Shown here one piece after another: positions 1-7,512 of a stretch of 64,000 nucleotides of DNA. Under the pieces are notes generated by a model. That model was given only the letters and a program-made list of their open reading frames with translations, made no database searches and was not told the origin of the DNA. Each line of letters begins with the position of its first letter. Position 1 is the first letter of the stretch. A program made the translations under genes and the position numbers. This DNA is from JBCCBV01 sp039033855 (GTDB taxonomy: Bacteria; Planctomycetota; Phycisphaerae; Phycisphaerales; Phycisphaeraceae): assembly GCA_039033855.1 (NCBI GenBank), contig JBCCBV010000012.1, forward strand, positions 43,803-107,802, given 5' to 3'.

Positions 1-293
1 GAGAGGTCTACGCGGGCCAGGTCGACGTGGACGACCTTGTCGCCGAGGTGGTCACGTTGGACGTCGCGCACCAGGCAGGTCTCGGCGCCGGTGGGCAGTT
101 CGAGCTTGAGGGTGTGGGCGCCGTGGGCCAGGATCAGGTCGAGGTCGCGCAGGTTCAAGGCGACGGAGACGGGCTCCTGCTTGTGGCCGTAGACAACGGC
201 GGGGACCTGCCCGACCTCGCGCAGTCGGCGGGCGTAACGGGTGCCGACGCGGTCGCGGGTTTCGGCGGCCAGGGTGGGGATTTCGTGTGCCAT
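1..293 (-). CDS. rplY: 50S ribosomal protein L25 (Ctc form), 3' end cut by window
   Basis: This is the N-terminal part of L25, the 5S rRNA-binding protein of the large subunit. The first about 97 residues read MAHEIPTLAAETRDRVGTRY and continue through AVVYGHKQEPVSVALNL, typical of the L25 5S-binding beta domain. A long Ctc/TL5 form is likely, but its C-terminal domain lies outside the window. The ATG at 293 is preceded by GAGGAG with 8 nt spacing. It lies 67 bp downstream of prs on the same strand. With the GlmU-like gene this reproduces the gcaD-prs-ctc order, so pth may follow beyond the edge. Confidence 0.93.
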   Translation of the reverse strand, partial: MAHEIPTLAAETRDRVGTRYARRLREVGQVPAVVYGHKQEPVSVALNLRDLDLILAHGAHTLKLELPTGAETCLVRDVQRDHLGDKVVHVDLARVDL

Positions 294-360
294 GGGGTAC
301 TCCTCGGGTGTGATGCAAGTCGGCGTGGAGCCGGCGTGGGTTTGCGGGTCGGGAACAGGG

Positions 361-1350
361 TTATCGCTTGCCGCCGCCGCCATCGCGGTGGAACAGGCTG
401 GAGACGGATTGGTTGTGGTGGATACGGTGGATGGCTTCGCCGACGAGTTCGTCGACGCTCAGGACCGTCAGCTTGTCGCGGATGGGGTCGCAGCGCGTGC
501 CGCAGGGGATGGTGTCGGTGCAGATGACCTTGCTGATGGGCGAGTCGGCGATGCGTTCCATCGCCAGGCCCACCAGCACGGCGTGGGTGCAGGCGCAGAC
601 GATGTCCTGGGCGCCTTGGTCTTTGAGCAGCTTGGCGGCCTCGCAGATCGTGCCGGCGGTCGAGATCATGTCGTCGACCATGAACACACGCTTGCCCTTG
701 ACGTTGCCGATGAGGGTGGTCGAGCGGACGTTTTCGCCGTCGGTCCGGCGTTTGTCGATGATGGCGATCTCGCAGCCCAGGTGCTCGGCGAACGACGCGG
801 CCATCTTGACGTTGCCCACGTCCGGGGACACCAGCACGACGTCGCCGCCGGCTTCTTCTTGGAGTTTCCGGAACGTCTCGAAGAGCACCGGGCTGGCCGA
901 CAGGGCGTCGACCGGCAGGTCGAAAAACCCCTGGATCTGCGCGGCGTGCAGGTCCATGGCCACCACGCGGTTGGCGCCGGCGGCGGCGATGAGGTTGGCC
1001 ACCAGCTTGGCGGTGATGGGCGTACGGCCTTCGTCTTTGCGGTCCTGCCGGGCGTAGCCAAAGTAGGGGATGACCGCGGTGATCCGCGCGGCCGAGGCCC
1101 GGCGGAGGCAGTCGATCCAGATCAGCAGCTCCATCAGGTGGGCGTTGACCGGGTGGTGGGTCGATTGGACGACGAAGCAGTCGCGCCCGCGCACGTCTTC
1201 CTCGATTTTGACCAGGATCTCGCCGTCGGGAAACAGCTCGACCTTGCCCTGACCCATAGGCAGTTCGAGGTAGCGGGCCACGCGCTCGGCGAGCTCGCGG
1301 CTGGCGCGTCCGGCGAAGACCTTGAGCGCATCGCGGTCGTCTCGGCTCAT
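361..1350 (-). CDS. prs: ribose-phosphate diphosphokinase (PRPP synthetase)
   Basis: It makes PRPP from ribose-5-phosphate and ATP in the cytoplasm, feeding purine, pyrimidine, His, Trp and NAD synthesis. The 329-residue length is normal. Visible family features are KVFAGRASRELAERVA near the N-terminus, FPDGEILVKI (about 40-49), the catalytic flexible-loop segment YFGYARQDRK (about 96-105), and the PRPP/ribose-phosphate loop DDMISTAGT (226-234, usually DDMIDTGGT). Its ATG overlaps the TGA of the upstream GlmU-like gene (ATGA), so the two are probably translationally coupled. The call is secure. Confidence 0.97.
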   Translation of the reverse strand: MSRDDRDALKVFAGRASRELAERVARYLELPMGQGKVELFPDGEILVKIEEDVRGRDCFVVQSTHHPVNAHLMELLIWIDCLRRASAARITAVIPYFGYARQDRKDEGRTPITAKLVANLIAAAGANRVVAMDLHAAQIQGFFDLPVDALSASPVLFETFRKLQEEAGGDVVLVSPDVGNVKMAASFAEHLGCEIAIIDKRRTDGENVRSTTLIGNVKGKRVFMVDDMISTAGTICEAAKLLKDQGAQDIVCACTHAVLVGLAMERIADSPISKVICTDTIPCGTRCDPIRDKLTVLSVDELVGEAIHRIHHNQSVSSLFHRDGGGGKR

Positions 1351-2153
1351 GGCGAAGCGCTCCCGGCAGCGGATGCTTGGGCGGTTTGGCGCGCTTGCAG
1401 CACGCGGGACACTTCCGCCAGTTGCTCGGGCGTGTTGACGCTGAGCACGTCTTCGGCGGGCACGGCGTCCATCACGGAGACCCGCTTGCCGTCGGCCAGC
1501 AGCAGGGCGGGCACGTCGGTCACGTAGTACTCGCCCGAGGCGTTCTGGTTGGACACCCGGCCGAGGGCGTCGAGCAGCGGGCCAACGCGGAAGCCGTAGT
1601 AGCTGGGGTTGACCTCGCGAATGGTCAGCTCGTCCGGCGCGGCGTCTTTCTGCTCGACGATCCGGGCGAAGCCGCCCTGGGCGTCGCGGACGATGCGCCC
1701 GTAGCCGGCGGGGTTGTCGAGCACGGCCGTGGCCAGGCTGGCGTGAGCCTGCGTCGAGCGATGCAGGTCGATCAGGGTGCGCAGTGTGCTTGACCGGATC
1801 AGCGGGCCGTCACCGGCGAGGACCAGCACATCGGCTTCGGGGTCGTCTTGCAACTCCGGCTCGGCCATGCGGGCGGCGTGCCCGGTGCCCCACTGTTCGT
1901 GCTGGGTGACGAACCGGCATTGGGGCAGGTCGGCCAAGGCCTGCTGAACCAGCTCGGCGCCCACGCCTACGACCACGATGCAGCGGTCGACGCCGGCGTC
2001 GAGGCAGGCTTCCACCACCCAACGGACCATGGGTTTGCCGGCGGCCTCGTGGACCACCTTGGGCAGGTCCGAGTTCATCCGCTTGCCCTTGCCCGCGGCC
2101 AGGATGACCGCGTGGGTGCGCCGGGCGTCGGGTTGGGCGAGGGATTCGGCCAT
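1347..2153 (-). CDS. GlmU-type NTP transferase, uridyltransferase half only
   Basis: This is a nucleotidyltransferase of the GlmU N-terminal type, expected to form UDP-GlcNAc from UTP and GlcNAc-1-P. At 268 residues it has the signature loop LAAGKGKRMNSDLPKVVHEAAGKP (about residues 18-40), QHEQWGTGHA, VLAGDGPLI, and the closing segment NASGEYYVTDVPALL. The left-handed beta-helix acetyltransferase domain of bifunctional GlmU (about 450 residues) is absent. Glucosamine-1-phosphate acetylation must therefore come from elsewhere. It is the first gene of a set with prs and rplY. UTP/glucose-1-P or another sugar-1-P specificity cannot be excluded by eye. Confidence 0.85.
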   Translation of the reverse strand: MAESLAQPDARRTHAVILAAGKGKRMNSDLPKVVHEAAGKPMVRWVVEACLDAGVDRCIVVVGVGAELVQQALADLPQCRFVTQHEQWGTGHAARMAEPELQDDPEADVLVLAGDGPLIRSSTLRTLIDLHRSTQAHASLATAVLDNPAGYGRIVRDAQGGFARIVEQKDAAPDELTIREVNPSYYGFRVGPLLDALGRVSNQNASGEYYVTDVPALLLADGKRVSVMDAVPAEDVLSVNTPEQLAEVSRVLQARQTAQASAAGSASP

Positions 2154-2249
2154 GGCGAAGGGCGGGGCGCGTGGGGAAAGGCGGGTCGGGCCAGGCCCGA
2201 TTCGTTTGGCCGTGTACGCGGGGCGATCGATCTCTCGCGAAAGAAAAAG

Positions 2250-2321
2250 CTAGCCCGCAGGGACTTGAACCCCGAATTTCAGGACCAAAACCTGACGTGT
2301 TACCAATTACACCACGGGCTA
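2250..2321 (-). tRNA. tRNA-Gln (anticodon UUG)
   Basis: A full cloverleaf reads on the minus strand. The acceptor stem TAGCCCG/CGGGCTA is perfect with U1-A72 and discriminator G, as in glutamine tRNAs. The D stem is GTGT/ACAC, the anticodon stem is TCAGG/CCTGA around a loop with TTG, and the T arm is CGGGG/CCCTG with loop TTCAAGT. CCA is not encoded. Confidence 0.96.
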
Positions 2322-2826
2322 GTGGTGAGCGATCGCGAGAGAACAGGCCTTTTGGCTTTCCGGAGCGATTTTTCCGGGGCGGCTTTTCGACGCGGCTTTC
2401 CGCAACGGAGGGCCTCCCCGGCCGGCGTACGCCAACGGCCTGAAAGAAGGGGCCCGACACCGATCGGCGGTTGCTCGCAACCCCGCGTCGGCACGGGAGA
2501 TGCGTTCTGACGGCGCCTTGAGGAAGCGATCCCGACGCTCGGGTGCTTCGCCTTGTCGCCGCCGACCTGAGATCGACCGCAAGAGAATACGGCTGGGCGT
2601 CGGGGGGTGTCAACCGCTGCGCAGGTCTGGGCTTGACGCCGGGCCGGGGTTCGGGGATGCTTCTCGGTTCGACGCAAGGCGGCCCTCCGCAGTGCGATGC
2701 GAGCCGGCCTGTTGTAAAGGTCGGCTTTGCGTGATCGAGACAACCGTCGCCCCCCGCGGCTTGCCCGCGACCGGGGATCGACCTTTCCCCGAGGGCTCGG
2801 GCCGGAAACGGCCGGGGCGTGATGCG
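2322..2826. other. 500-bp intergenic region: tRNA-Gln upstream side and rpsD leader
   Basis: No credible gene is seen on either strand. Open frames here lack recognisable protein features. It separates the minus-strand tRNA-Gln from plus-strand rpsD. The only signal found is the promoter-like pair listed separately at 2633-2661, which would give rpsD a leader of about 160 nt. That length would suit S4 autogenous control, although I could not draw a specific S4 target structure. Confidence 0.5.
2633..2661 (+). promoter_or_regulatory. candidate sigma70-type promoter for rpsD
   Basis: TTGACG (2633-2638), then a 17-bp spacer, then GATGCT (2656-2661). The -35 is near consensus and the -10 is weak. 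It lies about 165 bp before the rpsD ATG. Confidence 0.35.
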
Positions 2827-3429
2827 ATGGCGAACTACACCGGCCCCAAAGTCAAGCTCTCTCGTCGCGTGGGCGTGCCCATCGCCGACATCCCCAAGCA
2901 CACGACCAAGCGTCAGCTCAACCCCCCGGGCATGCACGGCTTCCGTGGGCGTCGGCTCCGCGACTACGGCGTGCGCCTGAACGAAAAGCAGAAGCTCCGC
3001 TTCCATTACAACGTCCTCGAAAAGCAGTTCCGCAACACCGTGGACGAGGCCGGGCGTCAGCAGGGCAACACGGGCGACAACATCCTTCGCCTGCTCGAAC
3101 AGCGGCTGGACAACGTGATCCGCCGATTGGGTTGGTCGCGCAGCATCTGGGCCGCCCGCCAGCTGGTGGCGCACGGTCAGGTCGAGGTCAACGGCCGTAA
3201 GGTCGATCGTCCTTCGTACCGCCTGAAGGTCGGCGACAAGCTGACCATCCGTAAGGACAAGCTTAAGAAGCTGGTACGCGAGAGCCTCGAGTCGCTCCCC
3301 GGGCACGAGGTGCCGGGCTGGCTGACGTTCGACCCGTCGACGCTTTCGGCCACGGTGGTGGGCGTGCCCACGCCGGACCAGGTTCCGTTTGACGTGAACA
3401 TGAACCTGATCGTCGAGTTCTACCGCTAA
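2827..3429 (+). CDS. rpsD: 30S ribosomal protein S4
   Basis: This is a primary 16S rRNA-binding protein of the small subunit and often the autogenous regulator of its own mRNA. The 200 residues start MANYTGPKVKLSRRVGVPI. The S4 RNA-binding domain is visible as LEQRLDNVIRRLGWSRSIWA followed by ARQLVAHGQVEVNGRKVD (about 95-135), and the usual C-terminus ends LIVEFYR. The ATG at 2827 was chosen because S4 homology begins there; the frame stays open upstream without homology. No clear Shine-Dalgarno site precedes it. The gene stands alone and is not in an rpsM-rpsK-rpoA operon. It is convergent with hom. Confidence 0.96.
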   Translation: MANYTGPKVKLSRRVGVPIADIPKHTTKRQLNPPGMHGFRGRRLRDYGVRLNEKQKLRFHYNVLEKQFRNTVDEAGRQQGNTGDNILRLLEQRLDNVIRRLGWSRSIWAARQLVAHGQVEVNGRKVDRPSYRLKVGDKLTIRKDKLKKLVRESLESLPGHEVPGWLTFDPSTLSATVVGVPTPDQVPFDVNMNLIVEFYR

Positions 3430-3511
3430 GTACAGCGGCCCGACGCGATTGCACATTTCAAACAGCGACGGCGTCCTGCGTTTTGCACGGGCGCCTTTGC
3501 TTTGCGCCGCG

Positions 3512-4858
3512 TCAAGCCGGGGGATCGAAGACCCGCAGCACCACCGGCGGCCCGTCCACGCTTTCGAGTTCACCAATCTGCTGGGCGGCCTGTCGGACCG
3601 CGCCCAGCTTTGCTTTGTGCGTGGTGATGACCAACGGCACGGCCCGGCCTTGGCCGGTTTCATCGGACTCGTGCTGGATCAGGGCCGACAGGCTGATGCC
3701 CGCGTCGCCCAGGGCGCCGGTCACCTGGGCCATGACGCCCGGCTGGTCTGCGGCTTCGAGGCGCAAGTAAAACCGGCTTTCGATGTCTTGCGCGTGGCCC
3801 ATTGTGGCGGGTGCGTGCAGGTCGGGGGTCAGTCGCAATCCTTGGAAGAGCGCCGGCGCCCATCCGGTGACGACGCCGAGCAGGTCGGCGATGACGGCCG
3901 AGGCGGTGGGTCGTCCGCCGGCGCCGCGGCCGTAGTAGAGCGTGTGGCCCAGGTCCGGGGCATATACCGACAGTGCGTTGAAGCTGCCGGCGACTTGCGC
4001 GAGCGGGTCGTCTTTGCGGACGAAGCAGGGCGATACGCCCAGGGTGATGCCGTCTTGTGCGTCGCGTTCGGCGATGCCCAGCAGCTTGAGTTCGTAACCC
4101 AACTCGGCGCCGAAAGCGAGGTCGGCCGGGGTGACGGTATCGACCCCCTGGCAGACCACGGCGTCGCCATCGATCCGAGCGCCGAACGCGAGCGCGGCCA
4201 GCACCGCCAGCTTCTGCCCGGCGTCGGCGCCGGAGACGTCGAGCGTGGGGTCGGCCTCGGCGAAACCGAGTTCTTGAGCCTCTTGCAGGGCGTGCTTGTA
4301 CGTTCGGCCGTGCTTGCCCATTTGGGTGAGGATGTAGTTGCAGGTGCCGTTGAGGATGCCGACCAGGGCGTCGATGCGGTTGGCCGACAGGCCGGCGCAC
4401 AGCGCGGTGACGCAGGGGATGCCGCCGCCGCAGGAGGCCTCGAAGGCGACACACTTTTCGTGCTGCCTGGCCAAGGCGAAAAGGTCGGCGCCCTTGGCGG
4501 CCAGCAGCGCCTTATTGGCGGTCACCACGTGCCGGCCGGTCTCGAGCGATCGTCGGACCAAGGGCTCGGCGGACGCGACGCCGCCGGCGACTTCGAGGAC
4601 GCAGTCGATGTTGTTGGGTGCTCCTGAAGCGAAGAAGGCGTCTGGGTCGTCGGTCAGGATCGCCGGGTCGAACCAGCCGCCTTCGGACACGGCCTGGTGG
4701 GCTTTGGCCAGGCTGCGCACCAGCACCCGGCCGAGCCGAACCGGCCGGCCCGCCCGTTGGGCGTAGAGCGCGGCGTGCTCTTGCAGCATGGCGGCCACCG
4801 ATTGGCCCACCGTGCCCAGGCCGATCATGCCGACGCGGTAGGCCGCAGCGTTGTCCAT
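3512..4858 (-). CDS. hom: homoserine dehydrogenase with ACT domain
   Basis: It reduces aspartate-4-semialdehyde to homoserine with NAD(P)H on the path to Met, Thr and Ile. The protein has 448 residues. The Rossmann motif GLGTVG is at 13-18, the catalytic core includes VFEASCGGGIPCVTAL-like sequence (here VAFEASCGGGIPCV) and NGTCNYILTQM, and GADAGQKLAVLAALAFG is present. A C-terminal ACT domain (about 370-448) begins FYLRLEAADQPGVMAQVTGAL and usually gives threonine feedback. The ATG at 4858 has GGAG 9 nt upstream. An in-frame TTG six bases earlier is less likely. It is divergent from fur. Confidence 0.96.
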   Translation of the reverse strand: MDNAAAYRVGMIGLGTVGQSVAAMLQEHAALYAQRAGRPVRLGRVLVRSLAKAHQAVSEGGWFDPAILTDDPDAFFASGAPNNIDCVLEVAGGVASAEPLVRRSLETGRHVVTANKALLAAKGADLFALARQHEKCVAFEASCGGGIPCVTALCAGLSANRIDALVGILNGTCNYILTQMGKHGRTYKHALQEAQELGFAEADPTLDVSGADAGQKLAVLAALAFGARIDGDAVVCQGVDTVTPADLAFGAELGYELKLLGIAERDAQDGITLGVSPCFVRKDDPLAQVAGSFNALSVYAPDLGHTLYYGRGAGGRPTASAVIADLLGVVTGWAPALFQGLRLTPDLHAPATMGHAQDIESRFYLRLEAADQPGVMAQVTGALGDAGISLSALIQHESDETGQGRAVPLVITTHKAKLGAVRQAAQQIGELESVDGPPVVLRVFDPPA

Positions 4859-4915
4859 CGTCAAAAACTCCGGTTAGAAAAGGGTCGGGCCGGCGAGGAT
4901 AGCGGCCCGGTTTCC

Positions 4916-4921
4916 TACGAT
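4916..4921 (+). promoter_or_regulatory. -10 box (TACGAT) 6 nt before fur start: leaderless pattern
   Basis: TACGAT is followed by 6 nt and then the fur ATG at 4928. There is no Shine-Dalgarno site and no obvious -35. Transcription should start at or next to the initiation codon. Confidence 0.45.
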
Positions 4922-4927
4922 GGTCGT

Positions 4928-5446
4928 ATGGCCTCTTCCCCGCAGCCCTCCGTGCCGCCCGCCGCCGATGCGTTGCCCGCGTTTGTGCCGCCGTTGTGCG
5001 CGGTGTTTCGGCGGTTCCTCAAGCGCCAAGGGCTGAAGTTCACCACCGAGCGGGCGCTCATTCTCGACGCGGTGCTGGCGCGCGAGGGCGTGTTCGAGGC
5101 AGACGCCTTGGTCCAGGACCTGCGCCACGCCGACGGCCGGGTGTCTAAGGCCACGGTGTACCGGACGCTCAAGCACCTGATCGAGGCGAACATCATCCAG
5201 GAAGAGCTGATCGACCCGCACCGGTCGCACTACCGGTTGGCGTTCGGCCGTGGGCCGGTGGGGCACCTGGCGTGCGTGGAAACGCACGAGGTGGTGGAAC
5301 TTCCGGCCGAGGATCTCGAAGCGATCGCCCGTCGGTGGTGCGCCCAGAAGGGCTACGAGTTCGTGTCGCACCGGTTTGTCGTCTACGGCGTCTGCCCCGA
5401 AGCGCAGGAGCATCCGCAGGCCGAAGCGGTTGACGAGGGCGATTGA
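4928..5446 (+). CDS. Fur-family transcriptional repressor
   Basis: This is a metal- or peroxide-responsive DNA-binding regulator of the Fur superfamily with 172 residues. The winged helix is clear: FLKRQGLKFTTERALILDAV (30-49), VSKATVYRTLKHLIEANII (72-90), then HRSHYRLAF. The C-terminal dimerisation domain carries GHLACVETHEVVELP (112-126). H113, C116 and H120 are present, but the paired CxxC structural-zinc cysteines of classical Fur are missing; only C24, C138 and C156 remain elsewhere. Which metal it senses (Fe, Zn, Mn, or heme/peroxide) cannot be told. It is divergent from hom. Confidence 0.87.
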   Translation: MASSPQPSVPPAADALPAFVPPLCAVFRRFLKRQGLKFTTERALILDAVLAREGVFEADALVQDLRHADGRVSKATVYRTLKHLIEANIIQEELIDPHRSHYRLAFGRGPVGHLACVETHEVVELPAEDLEAIARRWCAQKGYEFVSHRFVVYGVCPEAQEHPQAEAVDEGD

Positions 5447-5479
5447 CCACGACGTGCCGTCGAAGAGGCTTGCAGGCGC

Positions 5480-5683
5480 TTAGTCGGTGCCCTCATCCAG
5501 GTCGCGCTGTTCGACCGGCCGGCTGATGACGTAACGCCCGTCGAACCAACGGCCGAGGTCGACCTTTTTGCACCGTGCTGAGCAGAACGGCTGATGCGCA
5601 GGGTTCGTGCTGCCGGCCGTGCCACAGATCGGGCAGGCCGGCGGGCCAAAGTCGGGCGCGGGCTGACGCGGGGAATCGCTCAC
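5480..5683 (-). CDS. yacG: DNA gyrase inhibitor YacG-type zinc-finger protein
   Basis: A 67-residue protein with the YacG zinc finger: CPICG (C17, C20) and FCSARCKKVDLGRW (C34, C38, then the conserved DLGxW). In E. coli YacG binds GyrB and inhibits gyrase. The size and motif spacing fit the family. The start is taken as GTG at 5683, giving VSDSPRQPAPDFGPPACPIC. It is convergent with fur and divergent from the dehydrogenase gene. It is not next to coaE here. Confidence 0.88.
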   Translation of the reverse strand: MSDSPRQPAPDFGPPACPICGTAGSTNPAHQPFCSARCKKVDLGRWFDGRYVISRPVEQRDLDEGTD

Positions 5684-5782
5684 GGGGCGGACTGTAGTCT
5701 GCTCGCGAACGCTGGGCGGTCTGAGTCGGCGGCTCGGTATGACGGAGAGGTCCTTCTTAAAGTTGGCTGCTGGAGACGTGCT

Positions 5783-6802
5783 TTGTCGGAACCGCTGCGC
5801 ATCGTTGTCCTCGACGGCTACACCACAAGCCCCGCCGACGCGCAAGGGGTTGCCCCCGAGGGTGAGCCGACGTGGGACGGCCTGCGCGACCTTGGCGGCG
5901 TGACGGTGTATCCCCGCAGCGCCGATGCCGATGTGCTCGACCGCATCGGCCAGGCGGAGTGCGTGATCGGCAACAAGGTCCGGTTCACGGCCGAGCGTTT
6001 CGAGCGGCTGCCCAACCTGCGGTACCTGGGCTTGATGTCCACGGGGACCGACGCGATTGACCTTGATGCGGCCGGTCGATCGGGCGTGGTGGTGACCAAC
6101 ATCCCTGGATATTCCACGGCGTCGGTGGCTCAGCACGTGTGGGCGATGGCGCTTGCGTTGGTGGGCAAGATGCCCGAGGCCGCCCGGGCCGTGCGCGACG
6201 GCGGTTGGTTGACGTCGCCCGATTTTTGCTTCGCCGTGGGTCGCTGGCACGAGCTCGAAGGCAAGACGCTGGGCGTGGTCGGGCTGGGCGATATCGGCCT
6301 GCGGGTAGCGCAGATCGGCGCGGCGCTCGGGATGCGGGTGCTGGTCCACAGCCGGACGCCAAAAGACGTCGGGCTGGAGGTCGAATGGGTGGGGGTGGAC
6401 GAGGTCTTCGCCCAAGCCGACGTCCTGAGCCTGCACTGCCCGCTGACCGAACAAACGCGCGGGCTGGTGAATGCGGATCGTCTTGCGCGGATGAAACCCA
6501 CGGCGGTGCTGATCAACACCGCGCGGGGCGCGCTGGTCGACGAGCGTGCGTTGGCCGAGGCGTTGGCCGCAGGGCGGATCGCCGGGGCCGGGTTGGACGT
6601 GCTGGCGCAGGAGCCGCCGGGCGTGGACTGCCCGCTGCTGGGGGCGCCGAACTGTTTGATCACGCCGCACCTGGCTTGGGCGAGCGTCGAAGCGCGGCAT
6701 CGGTTGATGGGCGTGCTGACCGCCAACCTGCGGGCGTGGCGCGAGGGCGTAGCGCAGAACGTGGTGAGCCCTCGGGCGAGCGAGCCGAAGGCCGGGTCGT
6801 GA
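5783..6802 (+). CDS. D-2-hydroxyacid dehydrogenase (glycerate dehydrogenase-like)
   Basis: An NAD-dependent D-2-hydroxyacid dehydrogenase with 339 residues. The substrate is uncertain; hydroxypyruvate/glycerate is the nearest type. The NAD site is GVVGLGDIGLRVA (164-176). The catalytic Arg lies in NTARGALVD (about 243-251), the Glu in LAQEPP, and the His in TPHLAWAS. The start is TTG at 5783, preceded by GGAGA at 6 nt; homology begins with LRIVVLDGYTTSP. The frame is open upstream, but there it overlaps yacG and has no homology. Its stop overlaps the nadD start (GTGA), so they are coupled: an NAD-using enzyme with an NAD-making enzyme. Confidence 0.87.
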   Translation: MSEPLRIVVLDGYTTSPADAQGVAPEGEPTWDGLRDLGGVTVYPRSADADVLDRIGQAECVIGNKVRFTAERFERLPNLRYLGLMSTGTDAIDLDAAGRSGVVVTNIPGYSTASVAQHVWAMALALVGKMPEAARAVRDGGWLTSPDFCFAVGRWHELEGKTLGVVGLGDIGLRVAQIGAALGMRVLVHSRTPKDVGLEVEWVGVDEVFAQADVLSLHCPLTEQTRGLVNADRLARMKPTAVLINTARGALVDERALAEALAAGRIAGAGLDVLAQEPPGVDCPLLGAPNCLITPHLAWASVEARHRLMGVLTANLRAWREGVAQNVVSPRASEPKAGS

Positions 6803-7464
6803 GCGGCGTCGATGCCGAGGCGGTGCTGGCATCGCTGGGCGCGTCGGATATCGTTCTTGTCTTTGGCGGAACGTTCGACCCGCCGCACCACGGGCATCTG
6901 GACTTGCCCGAGGCGGCTCGGCAAGCGCTCGGGGCGGCGTATGTGGCGTATCTGCCGGCCGGGCGTTCGCCCTTTAAGCAAGGGATCGAGCAGAGCCCGC
7001 CGGGCGTACGACTGCGGCTGCTCCGCACGGCCTTAGAAGGGCGGCCGAATGCGCTGGTTCTGCCGTGGGAAGTCGACGCGGGCGACGGCGCGCCGACCTA
7101 CACCATCGATTCGATCGAACGGCTGGCCAAGCTCACGCGGGCTCGGCTGCGGCTGCTCATCGGCGTGGATCAGGCGGCTTCGTTCGCGCGCTGGCGGTCT
7201 TCGGATCGGTTGATGGCGTTAGCGGAGCCGGCGGTGATGGCGCGCTCGTCGGCCGAGGTCGCCACGCGGGCGTGGTTGCGAGGATTGCCCGAAGCGCAGA
7301 GAGCCGCGTGGGCGCCGCGCCTGGTGCAGACGCCCGAACTCCACGTGAGCTCGACCGAGATACGCCGGCGTGTGGCTATGGGGCAATCGATCGACGGGCT
7401 CTGCCCGCCGGGCGTGGCGCGGCGGATCGAAGAACTCGGCTTGTACCGGCCGTCCAGCGCGTAG
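6799..7464 (+). CDS. nadD: nicotinate-nucleotide adenylyltransferase
   Basis: It transfers AMP from ATP to nicotinate mononucleotide in NAD biosynthesis. The protein has 221 residues. The nucleotidyltransferase signature GGTFDPPHHGH is at 23-33. PTYTIDSIERL, LLIGVDQAASFARWRS and the C-terminal ISSTEIRRR-type motif (here VSSTEIRRRVAMG) are all present. The start is GTG at 6799, overlapping the TGA of the dehydrogenase gene. The upstream open frame is a shadow of that gene. Confidence 0.94.
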   Translation: MSGVDAEAVLASLGASDIVLVFGGTFDPPHHGHLDLPEAARQALGAAYVAYLPAGRSPFKQGIEQSPPGVRLRLLRTALEGRPNALVLPWEVDAGDGAPTYTIDSIERLAKLTRARLRLLIGVDQAASFARWRSSDRLMALAEPAVMARSSAEVATRAWLRGLPEAQRAAWAPRLVQTPELHVSSTEIRRRVAMGQSIDGLCPPGVARRIEELGLYRPSSA

Positions 7465-7512
7465 CAGCGCCGGTGTGAAGCGTATAGAGGTGCGGATGCC
7501 GGTTAAGGCGTA

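Noticed and set aside
1810..3663. A 617-codon minus-strand open frame spanning tRNA-Gln and rpsD
   Set aside because: It reads through a tRNA gene and antisense to rpsD, so it is not a protein gene.
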